From Shimia sp. R9_2 (GTDB lineage Bacteria; Pseudomonadota; Alphaproteobacteria; Rhodobacterales; Rhodobacteraceae), in contig NZ_JAGHRO010000006.1 of the NCBI RefSeq assembly GCF_017743735.1, positions 62,001 through 126,000 of the forward strand: 64,000 nt of DNA. Reading direction: 5' to 3'. Position 1 is the first letter of the stretch, and each line of letters starts with the position of its first letter. Below the pieces are notes generated by a model that was not told where the DNA came from, ran no database searches, and saw only the letters and a list, made by a program, of their open reading frames with translations. This document shows, one piece after another, positions 52,763 to 61,031 of this stretch. A program made the translations under genes and the position numbers.

Positions 52763-54265
52763 TTAGCGCAAGCGCTGACCATTGGCCATCACGTGGCCTT
52801 TCTCGTTGACCTCGATTTTGGAGGTCAGAGTGTCTTCACCTGCTCCCGGTTTGGTGAAGGTGCCCATCATGAAGCGTGCTGCCAGAGCCTGATCTTCAGG
52901 CAGTAACCCCATGCTAACCAATGTGTCCATCAGCCCGTTTACGCCTTTGATGGTCAGGTCTACCGCGCCTTCCGGACGTGGCAGCCCGTCAAAGGTTTCC
53001 AGATCGCTGTTGTCAAAGACAAAGTCGCCTGCGCCTTCCACACTCGCACCGGCCAGAGTCAGGCGCAGCTCGTTCAGGCTAAGGGTGTTCAGCTCGCCGG
53101 GCACCTCAGTGGTGTTCTCATCCAGCGTGAACAGATCGGTCAGAATGGTGCCCTTGCCGGCGATGTCCACAATCAGCGTTGCCGGATCACGCGGCAGCGC
53201 TTGGGTCGGGTCAAACATGCTCCACAGCAGCTCGGAGACCGAGAAGTCCTTGAGCGCAAGCTTCAGGCCAAAATCCTGCGCCTCATCAGAGGCGGACAGC
53301 GGCACATCAAACCCATAGGAAAATTCGCCAAAGGTAACATCCACCGGGATCGGCAGCTCGCCGCCTGCACCGCTGAAGTTCGTGTCGGTGGCGCTGCCTT
53401 CGTAAGAGACATGCTTGCTGTTCATATCGAGGGTGAGATCACCTTTGCCGCTGCTCAGCGCGAATTTGCCCGGCGCACGCCCGTCGTTATAGGTCAGATC
53501 GGCGGTCATGCCGTCATAGGTGTAGCCGCCGGTGATGCTGAACGTGTCGGTGAACAGGGCTGCCGCATCATCATCAAAATCAACATCCGGCAGTGTGCTT
53601 TCCGCCTGTGCTTTCAGGCCGCTCAGCGTCACAACCGCATCCAGCGCCTCATCGCCTTCCGGCTCGCGCGCCATCACATTCAATGTGAAGCTCTCGATCT
53701 CAGACGTGCCACGGTTGGTGGTGTCCTCCCCAAGGATCAGCTCTGACATGCCGGTCACACCCGCCAGCACCATGCCGATGTCGATCCCTTCGACCGCCTC
53801 ATCGTCTACCACCAGCTCGGTGACGTCGATTGTCGCTTCGCTGGCTCCATAGGTGTAGGTCAGCGCCTCAGGCTTGCCGGAAACAACGGTGCTCAGATCG
53901 CCATTCAGCGTCAGCGTGATCGCAAAGGACTCCTCCGTGGTGTCAGAGCTTACCGACACCGCCTTGTTCTCCGGCAGCACAACCGACACGGTGCCATCAC
54001 CGTTTTCCATCAGCGCCATATCGCCAAAGTCGACAACCGCCTCGGCCTCCTCTTCCGGGAAGGCCATCAGGATCTTCATGTCCGAAATCGACAAGGTGTT
54101 CCCGTCTTCGGCTTCGCTGGCCTCAATCGAATAGCCGGAGGCGGCCATATAGTCTTGCCAATGTTGCCAGACGTCGCGCGCGCTGACATCCGCCACTGCA
54201 GACTGGGCAAAAAGGACCGTCGCCAAAGCTGTGGTCGAAAAGACGCCAGAGGCTGAAATATGCAT
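52763..54265 (-). CDS. DUF2125-like exported protein
   Basis: A 500-aa exported protein. A signal peptide (FSTTALATVLFAQSAVA, cleavage near ADVSARD) precedes a large, acidic, beta-rich domain. YMAASGYSIEASEAEDGNTL, LTLNGDLSTVVSGKPEALTY and VDVTFGEFSYGFDVPLSA fit the DUF2125 family of alphaproteobacterial envelope proteins. The mature protein has very few Lys/Arg, suggesting a periplasmic or outer-membrane surface location. AAAGG lies upstream of the ATG. Function unknown. Confidence 0.72.
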   Translation of the reverse strand: MHISASGVFSTTALATVLFAQSAVADVSARDVWQHWQDYMAASGYSIEASEAEDGNTLSISDMKILMAFPEEEAEAVVDFGDMALMENGDGTVSVVLPENKAVSVSSDTTEESFAITLTLNGDLSTVVSGKPEALTYTYGASEATIDVTELVVDDEAVEGIDIGMVLAGVTGMSELILGEDTTNRGTSEIESFTLNVMAREPEGDEALDAVVTLSGLKAQAESTLPDVDFDDDAAALFTDTFSITGGYTYDGMTADLTYNDGRAPGKFALSSGKGDLTLDMNSKHVSYEGSATDTNFSGAGGELPIPVDVTFGEFSYGFDVPLSASDEAQDFGLKLALKDFSVSELLWSMFDPTQALPRDPATLIVDIAGKGTILTDLFTLDENTTEVPGELNTLSLNELRLTLAGASVEGAGDFVFDNSDLETFDGLPRPEGAVDLTIKGVNGLMDTLVSMGLLPEDQALAARFMMGTFTKPGAGEDTLTSKIEVNEKGHVMANGQRLR

Positions 54266-54429
54266 AACTTAGTCTACCTTTTCAAAGCATTTGGCCTAAC
54301 CTCTGATGAAGATTAAGGAGGGTCAAGGCCCAAGCGCCTCCAAATCAATTTTCCGAGTGCCATAGGGCTGGACGGATCCGCACCAGCCCCTTACCAGTTG
54401 ACCAAAGCGACACTAAAAGGAATGTTTTT

Positions 54430-55182
54430 ATGAGTGATTTTTCCGGAAAAACTGTTGCGATCACCGGAGCGAGCCGTGGTATTGGCGCGTCTGCTGCGCG
54501 GCTTTTTGCCGAGGCGGGCGCAAATGTTGTGCTCCTGGCACGCAGCACCGGCGACATTGAGGCCATTGCGGCCGAGATTGGCGAGAAAGCCCGCGCCATC
54601 CAGTGTGACGTGGCGGATTATGCCGAGGTTGAGGCGGCCTTGAAATCCACAGTCGAAACCTTCGGCAGCCTGGACGTTCTGATCAACAACGCCGGTGTCG
54701 TGGAACCGATCTCTCATCTGGCGTCCTCAGATCCAGAGGACTGGGGCAAGGTCATCGATATCAATCTCAAAGGTGTCTACCACGGCATGCGCGCAGCTAT
54801 GCCGATCATGGAGGCCGCTGGCGGCGGCACCATCCTGACCATTTCCTCCGGCGCGGCGCACGGCCCGGTTGAGGCTTGGAGCCATTATTGTGCCTCTAAG
54901 GCGGCGGTGAATATGCTGACCCGCTGTGTGGACAAAGAAGCGCGCCACAACGGCATCCGCGCCATTGGCCTCAGCCCCGGTACCGTGGCCACCCAGATGC
55001 AGCGCGAGATCAAGGCCAGCGGCATCAACCCGGTCAGCAAGCTGGACTGGTCTGACCACATCCCGCCAGAGTGGCCCGCGCGCTGCCTGATGTGGATGTG
55101 CGGGGCCGAGGCCGACGAATGGCTCGGCGATGAGATCTCCCTGCGCGCCGAAGACATCCGCCGCAAAGTTGGACTGATATGA
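54430..55182 (+). CDS. SDR-family oxidoreductase
   Basis: A 250-aa short-chain dehydrogenase/reductase. NAD(P)-binding VAITGASRGIGASAARLFAE at the N-terminus, LINNAGVVEP, and the catalytic Ser (ISSGAAHGP) with YCASKAAVNML supplying Tyr and Lys (YxxxK). The C-terminal segment is shorter than the classical form. AAAGGA precedes the ATG. It overlaps the crotonase gene by 4 bases, hinting at action on a CoA-linked hydroxyacyl or related compound. Confidence 0.92.
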   Translation: MSDFSGKTVAITGASRGIGASAARLFAEAGANVVLLARSTGDIEAIAAEIGEKARAIQCDVADYAEVEAALKSTVETFGSLDVLINNAGVVEPISHLASSDPEDWGKVIDINLKGVYHGMRAAMPIMEAAGGGTILTISSGAAHGPVEAWSHYCASKAAVNMLTRCVDKEARHNGIRAIGLSPGTVATQMQREIKASGINPVSKLDWSDHIPPEWPARCLMWMCGAEADEWLGDEISLRAEDIRRKVGLI

Positions 55183-55790
55183 TTGAACTGACCAAAGAAG
55201 ACTCCGGGCTGTGGATTGTCACCATCAACCGCCCGGACAAGGCCAATTCCCTGACCGAGGCGATGCTGACCGAGCTGGCGGAGATCGCCGAAGCCGCGCA
55301 AGAGGCGCGCGTGCTGATCCTGACCGGCGAAGGCCGCGTCTTCTCCGCCGGGGCTGATCTGGAGGAGGCCCGCGCCGGCCTCGCCACCAGCCCTGTGTGG
55401 GAACGTCTCTCCAGCGCCATTGCCGCGTTGCCGGGGCTGACCATCGCCGCCCTGAACGGCACGCTTGCGGGCGGGGCCAATGGCATGGCGCTGGCCTGCG
55501 ACCTGCGTCTTGCTGTGCCCGCTGCCAAATTCTTCTACCCGGTGATGAAGCTGGGCTTTCTGCCGCAACCTTCTGATCCGGCTCGTCTGGCGGCGCTGGT
55601 GGGTCCGGCACGCGCCAAGCTCATCCTGATGGGCGGCGCCAAAATCACCGCGCCTGAGGCTTATCAGTTTGGTCTGGTCGATCAGCTGGTGGAAGACGGC
55701 GATGTGGTGGCTGCAGCGCGCATTCTGGCAACAGACACGCTGGCCGCCGATCCAAAGATCGCCGCAGGCATCAAGGCGTTGTGCGTCTGA
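55179..55790 (+). CDS. Short enoyl-CoA hydratase/isomerase family protein
   Basis: A 203-aa crotonase-fold protein with TINRPDKANSLTEAML, GRVFSAGADLEEA, LNGTLAGGANGMALACDLRLA and the shifted SSSG-like loop KLGFLPQPSDPARLAAL. It lacks about 55 C-terminal residues (the trimerisation helices) found in full-length members, with no frameshift evident downstream. The catalytic Glu positions are not clearly kept (GGANGM in place of GGxxEL), so hydratase activity is doubtful. Coupled to the SDR gene upstream. Confidence 0.82.
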   Translation: MIELTKEDSGLWIVTINRPDKANSLTEAMLTELAEIAEAAQEARVLILTGEGRVFSAGADLEEARAGLATSPVWERLSSAIAALPGLTIAALNGTLAGGANGMALACDLRLAVPAAKFFYPVMKLGFLPQPSDPARLAALVGPARAKLILMGGAKITAPEAYQFGLVDQLVEDGDVVAAARILATDTLAADPKIAAGIKALCV

Positions 55791-55800
55791 CACGTTTGAA

Positions 55801-55831
55801 GCGGGCAGGAGGGGCATCCGCTCTTGCCCGC
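55801..55831. other. Hairpin between the crotonase and HNH genes
   Basis: GCGGGCA (55801-55807) pairs with TGCCCGC (55825-55831) between two convergent genes. GC-rich but without a U-tract on either strand, so only a weak terminator candidate. Confidence 0.45.
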
Positions 55832-55871
55832 GTAGCCAAGCCTTCCCGCAAAAGGGCCGCCGCATAGCCCC

Positions 55872-56189
55872 TTACCGCTTGCGCCGCCCGCCCGGGGTTT
55901 TGGAATGAAACGTCGGCGGGCGCTTTTCCACCCAGCGAATGAACTTTGCGAGCCGTGGATGCGCCTGCAGCGCGGCGATGGTGTGAAAGCTCTGCGCCAG
56001 CTCGGTTTCTGACAGGGTGGCGTGGATTTCATTGTGGCAAATCTGATGCAACAGCACCGTCTCCCCGCCCTTGCCACCACGCAATCTGGGGATCAGATGG
56101 TGCTTGCTCTGGCGCGCTTCAGGAGGGATCGGGCGGCCACACAGCGGACAGATCAGCATCCCGCCACTATCCGATGCGCCTTCTGCCAT
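55872..56189 (-). CDS. Small HNH nuclease-like protein
   Basis: A 105-aa protein with CPLCGRPIPPEA and QSKHHLIPRLRGGKGGETVLL followed by HQICHNEIHATLSE: paired CxxC-type cysteines, an HH-N-H pattern and the zinc-finger layout of HNH endonucleases. ATG 56189 has GGAGGGGG upstream. Such stand-alone HNH proteins are common in alphaproteobacteria; a DNA or RNA nicking role is likely, but biological function is not known. Flanked by unrelated genes. Confidence 0.82.
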   Translation of the reverse strand: MAEGASDSGGMLICPLCGRPIPPEARQSKHHLIPRLRGGKGGETVLLHQICHNEIHATLSETELAQSFHTIAALQAHPRLAKFIRWVEKRPPTFHSKTPGGRRKR

Positions 56190-56288
56190 AATTTTCCCCC
56201 TCCGATCCGACGCGGTTTTTGATTGAGTTGCGTGCAACAGGCAGGCAAGAGGATAAGCCATGGAAATCACACAGCAAGCAGGCATCTC

Positions 56289-57608
56289 ATGAACCAAGCG
56301 GAGATTCTGGACACAGCATTGCAAGAGGCCACGCGCCTTTGGGGCATCGCAGAAGGCTGGCTTCTCAGCCCCGCCGCCTGGTCGCAATTTGCGCTTCTGC
56401 TCATCGCCTATCTGGTCGCGCTTTACACCAGCCGCAAACTGCACGCGCTGCTGGGCCGCCTTCTGACCCCGCCTGAAGGGCAGGACAGCTATATCGCCCG
56501 CGCGCGCCGCTTTGTGGCGCTGTTTCTGCCGCTCCTGCTGCCTCTGCTCGCCTATGTCTTCACCGGTCTGGGGGAAAGCGTCACCCGCTCGCTCTTTGGC
56601 TCCGGCGCGGTGATCGCCTTTGGCAAACGGGTGTTTCTCTTCCTAGCCGTGCGCATTCTTGTGCGCGAGGTGATCTCTGATCCTGTGATGCAGGTGCTGG
56701 GCCGCTACATCCTTGTGCCTGTGGCCGCGCTCTATGCGCTAGGGCTGCTGGACCCTGCGATGGCCTATCTGGACGCCACGGTGGTGCCGCTGGGCAACCT
56801 GTCGTTCTCCGTGCTCTTTGCGATCCGCTTTGTGGTGGTCGCAGGCGCGATCTTCTGGCTCGGGCGCTGGTCCAACGACCAGTCCAGCCAGTTCATCAAG
56901 AAACAGGAAGAGATGCGCCCCGCCATGCGCGAGCTGATCGCCAAAACGATCGAGATCGCCATCTTCGGCGTCGCCTTCCTTCTGGTGATGAACATCATGG
57001 GCATCTCGCTCACCTCTCTGGCGGTGCTGACCGGTGTGATTGGTGTCGGCCTTGGCTTTGGCCTGCAAAAGATTGCCTCAAACTTCATCTCCGGCGTGAT
57101 CCTGCTGCTTGAGGGGCAGGCCACCGTGGGCGACTATGTGGAGCTGGACGGCGGCGAGGCAGGCACCATCATCAAGATGACCGCCCGCGCCACCATTCTG
57201 GAAACCTACGATGGCCGCTGGATCGTGGTGCCCAACGAGGATTTCATCACCACCCGCGTGGTCAACTACTCAGACAGCGGTTCCGCCAACCGCTATGAGG
57301 CGCCGTTTTCCGTCAGCTACGACACTGACATCAACAAGGTCCCCGCCATCATCGAGGCCGCCGTGGCCAAACACCCCGGCGTGCTCACCACCCCGTTTCC
57401 GCCCGATTGCGAGCTGCGCGGCTTTGGCGACAGTGGCGTGGATTTTGCCGTCGAATTCTGGGTCGAAGGCATTGATGACGGCAAAAACAAATTCATGTCC
57501 GATGTGCTCTTTCTGATCTGGAATGCGCTGAAGGCCGAAGGCATCACCATTCCGTACCCGCACCGCGTGGTGGAGCTTAAAACACCCCTGCCGGAACAGA
57601 CCGCATGA
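56289..57608 (+). CDS. MscS-family mechanosensitive ion channel
   Basis: A 439-aa membrane protein from ATG 56289; an upstream ATG at 56223 would lengthen the N-terminus by 22 residues. Several N-terminal helices precede the pore-lining TM3 (LAVLTGVIGVGLGFGLQKIA), followed by the MscS beta domain with ISGVILLLEGQATVGDYVEL and IVVPNEDFITTRVVNYS. It probably opens under membrane tension to release solutes on hypo-osmotic shock. The FAD-enzyme gene downstream overlaps by 4 bases. Confidence 0.92.
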   Translation: MNQAEILDTALQEATRLWGIAEGWLLSPAAWSQFALLLIAYLVALYTSRKLHALLGRLLTPPEGQDSYIARARRFVALFLPLLLPLLAYVFTGLGESVTRSLFGSGAVIAFGKRVFLFLAVRILVREVISDPVMQVLGRYILVPVAALYALGLLDPAMAYLDATVVPLGNLSFSVLFAIRFVVVAGAIFWLGRWSNDQSSQFIKKQEEMRPAMRELIAKTIEIAIFGVAFLLVMNIMGISLTSLAVLTGVIGVGLGFGLQKIASNFISGVILLLEGQATVGDYVELDGGEAGTIIKMTARATILETYDGRWIVVPNEDFITTRVVNYSDSGSANRYEAPFSVSYDTDINKVPAIIEAAVAKHPGVLTTPFPPDCELRGFGDSGVDFAVEFWVEGIDDGKNKFMSDVLFLIWNALKAEGITIPYPHRVVELKTPLPEQTA

Positions 57609-58759
57609 GCGACGCGCTGATCATCGGAGCAGGCCCTGCCGGGTTGATGGCCGCAGATATGCTCTCTGCCCAAGGCCACAGCGTGCTGGTTGCGGAGGCC
57701 AAACCCTCTGTGGCGCGCAAATTCCTGATGGCGGGGAAATCCGGTCTCAACCTCACCAAAGACGAGCCTTTCGCGCCTTTCCTTGCCAATTATGCAGAGG
57801 CCGCGCAGCCTCTCCTGCCGATGTTGAAGGCCTTTGGCCCGCAACAGGCCATTTCATGGGCAGAAGATCTGGGGCAGGAGATGTTCACCGGCTCCTCCGG
57901 CCGTGTCTTTCCCAAAGTTATGAAAGCCTCCCCCCTGCTGCGCGCTTGGCTGCACCGGCTCGCATCACAAGGGGTGGAGATCCGCACCCGCTGGCGCTGG
58001 ACCGGTGGAGCCTTTGCCTTTGACACTCCGGATGGGCCGCAGAGCCTGTCGCCCAAAGTCTGCGTTCTGGCCTGCGGTGGCGCAAGCTGGGCGCGGCTTG
58101 GCTCTGACGGCGCTTGGGCTGATTGGCTGGACCTGCCTCTGGCCCCGTTTCAGCCCGCCAATATGGGGTTTGTGGTGCCGTGGTCTGCGCATATGAGCCG
58201 CCATTTTGGCACCCCGGTCAAAAACGTGATCCTGCGCGCCGGGGATCAGGCGCTGCGCGCGGAATTTGTGATTTCTGAACGCGGTCTGGAAGGCGGTGGC
58301 ATCTATGCGCTCTCCCGCCCCATGCGCGACGGGGCACAGCTCACGCTGGATCTGCTGCCGGACATGTCCCTTGAGGACATCCGCACACGGCTCGCCAAAC
58401 CCCGCGGCAAAGCCAGCCGGGCCAATCACCTGCGCAAGACCCTGAAACTCAGCCCCGAAAAGCAGGCGCTGCTGATGGAGTTTGGCCAGCCCCTGCCCGA
58501 GGACCTCGCCCCCCTGATCAAGGCGCTGCCGATCACCCATGCCGGCCCGCGCCCGATGGATGAAGCCATCAGCACCGCTGGCGGCCTGCGTTTTCAGGAT
58601 CTTACTGCCGATCTGATGCTCAAAACCCGCTCGGGGGTCTTTGCGGCTGGTGAAATGCTGGATTGGGAGGCCCCCACAGGAGGCTATCTGCTGACTGCCT
58701 GCCTCGCCACAGGCCGCTGGGCAGGCCTCGCCGCGGCCGAATGGCTCGCTGCCTCCTAA
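57605..58759 (+). CDS. HI0933-like FAD-binding protein (TIGR03862)
   Basis: A 384-aa flavoprotein of the HI0933/aminoacetone-oxidase-like family. GxGxxG motif DALIIGAGPAGLMAADMLSA at the N-terminus, VARKFLMAGKSGLNLT, a signature of this family, and C-terminal GGLRFQDLTADLMLKTRSG and FAAGEMLDWEAPTGGYLLTA binding FAD. The family's activity is poorly defined. Translation is coupled to the MscS gene (ATGA overlap). Confidence 0.88.
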   Translation: MSDALIIGAGPAGLMAADMLSAQGHSVLVAEAKPSVARKFLMAGKSGLNLTKDEPFAPFLANYAEAAQPLLPMLKAFGPQQAISWAEDLGQEMFTGSSGRVFPKVMKASPLLRAWLHRLASQGVEIRTRWRWTGGAFAFDTPDGPQSLSPKVCVLACGGASWARLGSDGAWADWLDLPLAPFQPANMGFVVPWSAHMSRHFGTPVKNVILRAGDQALRAEFVISERGLEGGGIYALSRPMRDGAQLTLDLLPDMSLEDIRTRLAKPRGKASRANHLRKTLKLSPEKQALLMEFGQPLPEDLAPLIKALPITHAGPRPMDEAISTAGGLRFQDLTADLMLKTRSGVFAAGEMLDWEAPTGGYLLTACLATGRWAGLAAAEWLAAS

Positions 58760-58824
58760 GCGCTTCTCATTCGTCAAGTATCCCGGGGTGAATTGGCCCG
58801 TCAGGGCCAAGAGGGGCTGGCCCC

Positions 58825-59415
58825 TCAGCCTTTCTTTGGCAACAACCGCTGAAACGCCGCACGGGCGCGGGTGTGTTTGATGTAGGGCACCAGCTCCGCA
58901 TTGTCGGTGCTGAACCCTTCAAATTTCGCCCAGGTCGCGCAATGGGTCAGGATGATGTCGGGGATCGTGATTTCCGCGCCCATCAGATAAGCCCCTTTGC
59001 GGCGCGCCATCACATTGTTGATGCCGCGGTTGTACTCCCAGATCAGCGTCTCTTTGATCTCAGGCACCCTGCGCGCCTTTGGCAGGATGAAGTTATGGCG
59101 GCTCGCGGTCCACAATCCCGCCTCCACCTCATCCAGAATTTGTTGGGTGAGACTGTCCTGATGCGCCCGCGCCACCGTGCCCTTGGGCGCGGTCAGCGCC
59201 CCGTGTTTGTCCGCCAGATAGGTCAGGATGGCGGTGCTGTCGGTGATCTTTTCCGCCCCTTCAATCAGGATCGGAATTTTCCCGCTCGGATTGTGGGATT
59301 TCACCAGCTCGGTCTGGGGCTGCTCCGGATGGAGCTTATAAGGCTGGCCCAGCTCCTCCAGCATCCACAGCACGCGAATGGCGCGGCTCGTCGGGCTCCC
59401 GATTACTTCATACAT
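58825..59415 (-). CDS. Glutathione S-transferase family protein
   Basis: A 196-aa GST-fold protein from ATG 59415 (GGGAGAG upstream). The thioredoxin-like N-terminal part shows PTSRAIRVLWMLEELGQPY and NPSGKIPILIEGAEKITDSTAIL with the conserved cis-Pro and ES/DS glutathione-binding turn; the C-terminal part is helical. Substrate unknown. It is convergent with the FAD-enzyme gene, with small GC-rich hairpins between the stops. Confidence 0.88.
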   Translation of the reverse strand: MYEVIGSPTSRAIRVLWMLEELGQPYKLHPEQPQTELVKSHNPSGKIPILIEGAEKITDSTAILTYLADKHGALTAPKGTVARAHQDSLTQQILDEVEAGLWTASRHNFILPKARRVPEIKETLIWEYNRGINNVMARRKGAYLMGAEITIPDIILTHCATWAKFEGFSTDNAELVPYIKHTRARAAFQRLLPKKG

Positions 59416-59505
59416 GGCTGCTCTCCCTCTCCACGCCAGAAGGCTGCCCGCCTCAGGGCAGGCAATCAAGCGCTGTGGCGGCAAACTGACGTGTGGTCGC
59501 GAAGG

Positions 59506-60531
59506 TTACCGCCGCGCCAGCATCGCAAGACGCAGGAACAGCCGCTCAACCAATGCCATCTCAGGGGCGCGGTGCCCGGCGGAGCGCAGCTGCAGGTCGG
59601 TGTCCGTCAGCCCGGTCAGAGCCTGCTCGAGCTTTGCCGCCCCCCAGCCTGAGGCCTGACGGGTCATCCGGTCACGGCGCGGGCCAAAGATCGGCGGGCG
59701 CATCTTGGCAATGCCTGCCGAGGCACCACCGGGGTCAGCGGCTGCGCTGTAAAGCGCGCGAAAATGGCGGGTCGCGGAGATGATCAACAAAACCGGGTTC
59801 ACCCCCTGCGCCTCCAGCTTGCGCAACACCGGCCCCAGCTCCTGCGCGCGCCCTTCCGCCACGATGTTGAGAACATCATCCAGCGCCGCCTCAGTCGAAA
59901 CCGGCGCGCAGGCCATCACATCTTCTGAGGTGACAGGGGTGTCATCTTTGAATTTGTAGAGCGCGAGCTTCTCGCAGGTCTGGCGGAAATCGCCCGGATC
60001 CAGCTCTTTGGCGAGGTTGGCCAGATCGGTCATCGCCTCCCCCTGAATGTCACGCAATCCGGCCGCCTTTAGATCAGCTTCAATCTCTTCGCGGCTGGGC
60101 GGATCATTATAGATCCCCACCGCATAGGCATTGTTGTGCCCCTCAAAGGCCTTGCGGATTTTGGAGCTCGCCTTGAGCTGCCCCGCGGTGATCACAATCT
60201 GCGCATCACCCGGCGCCCAGTCTTCCAACGCGGACAGGATGGCAGGGGCGGTGGCATCGGTGGCATCCTCCACAAAGGCCACGCGCGGGCCGGGAAAGAA
60301 GCTCACCTCTTTGATGGCATCATTCAGCCGCGCCTTGTCTTTGCGCAGCTCCGCGCCGGGAATGCGTGTCAGGCGCATTTCTTCTTCGCCCTGCGGGCCA
60401 ATCAGCGCGGCAATCAGCTCCTGGCGCTTCAACGCCACGCGCATCGCATCAGGCCCGAAAATCAGCACACCGGTGCGATCCGGCTCCGGCTTGCCAAAAT
60501 ACCGGTTGGCCTCGCGCGCGCTCATTTTCAT
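59506..60531 (-). CDS. holA: DNA polymerase III delta subunit HolA
   Basis: A 341-aa clamp-loader subunit that opens the beta clamp. Features of HolA: the N-terminal domain with GVLIFGPDAMRVALKRQEL, VSFFPGPRVAFVEDATDA, and LANLAKELDPGDFRQTCEKLALY in the middle lid region. The start overlaps lptE by 4 bases; order leuS-lptE-holA is the widely conserved one. Confidence 0.92.
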   Translation of the reverse strand: MKMSAREANRYFGKPEPDRTGVLIFGPDAMRVALKRQELIAALIGPQGEEEMRLTRIPGAELRKDKARLNDAIKEVSFFPGPRVAFVEDATDATAPAILSALEDWAPGDAQIVITAGQLKASSKIRKAFEGHNNAYAVGIYNDPPSREEIEADLKAAGLRDIQGEAMTDLANLAKELDPGDFRQTCEKLALYKFKDDTPVTSEDVMACAPVSTEAALDDVLNIVAEGRAQELGPVLRKLEAQGVNPVLLIISATRHFRALYSAAADPGGASAGIAKMRPPIFGPRRDRMTRQASGWGAAKLEQALTGLTDTDLQLRSAGHRAPEMALVERLFLRLAMLARR

Positions 60532-61031
60532 GTGGCTGCAGCCGCCTCAAACGCCTGAAGTTCCGCCACAATCCGGTCCGCCAGAATAACGCTCAGGCGC
60601 TCATAGGCATCCTGACGCGCCGCCAGTTCTGAAACGGTGCTGCCGCTGGCGGAATAGCTCACAAAAGAGGAGACCTTGCCTGAGGTGCGCACCTCTTTGC
60701 TGTCGATCCCGCGCAGGGCATAGGTGGCGGATCCGATCACATCAAAGCGGTCGGTTTCCTGCGCCACGGTACGCCCCACCGCGCGTTCTGACAGATCAAG
60801 CGCCAGCGACAGGCCGTATTCGGCATTCACACTGGGCTGACCCAGCCGGTCTTCCAGCTCTCGCACCAGAAGAAAGCTCTCATTGGCGTTGGGCTCATCC
60901 ACCAACACATTGTTGAGCAGGTTCTGCCCGCCACCCCCCGGCCCATAGACCGGCGTGAAGCCACAGCCGCCCAAGGGGATGCCAAGGGCGGCGGCTGACA
61001 GGAGAAAAGAGCGGCGGTTAAACGACGACAT
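60528..61031 (-). CDS. lptE: LPS-assembly lipoprotein LptE
   Basis: A 167-aa lipoprotein. [23 protein letters not shown] puts the lipobox Cys at residue 23; [10 protein letters not shown] after it is a typical LptE start. With LptD it inserts LPS in the outer membrane. Tyr-, Leu- and Arg-rich strands such as [20 protein letters not shown] follow. It overlaps the leuS end by 14 bases and holA by 4 bases. Confidence 0.9.
   Translation of the reverse strand: MSSFNRRSFLLSAAALGIPLGGCGFTPVYGPGGGGQNLLNNVLVDEPNANESFLLVRELEDRLGQPSVNAEYGLSLALDLSERAVGRTVAQETDRFDVIGSATYALRGIDSKEVRTSGKVSSFVSYSASGSTVSELAARQDAYERLSVILADRIVAELQAFEAAAAT

Noticed and set aside
58805..58826. Terminator between the FAD enzyme and the glutathione transferase
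   Set aside because: GAGGGGC/GCCCCTC can pair but has only a two-base loop and no U-tract on either strand.
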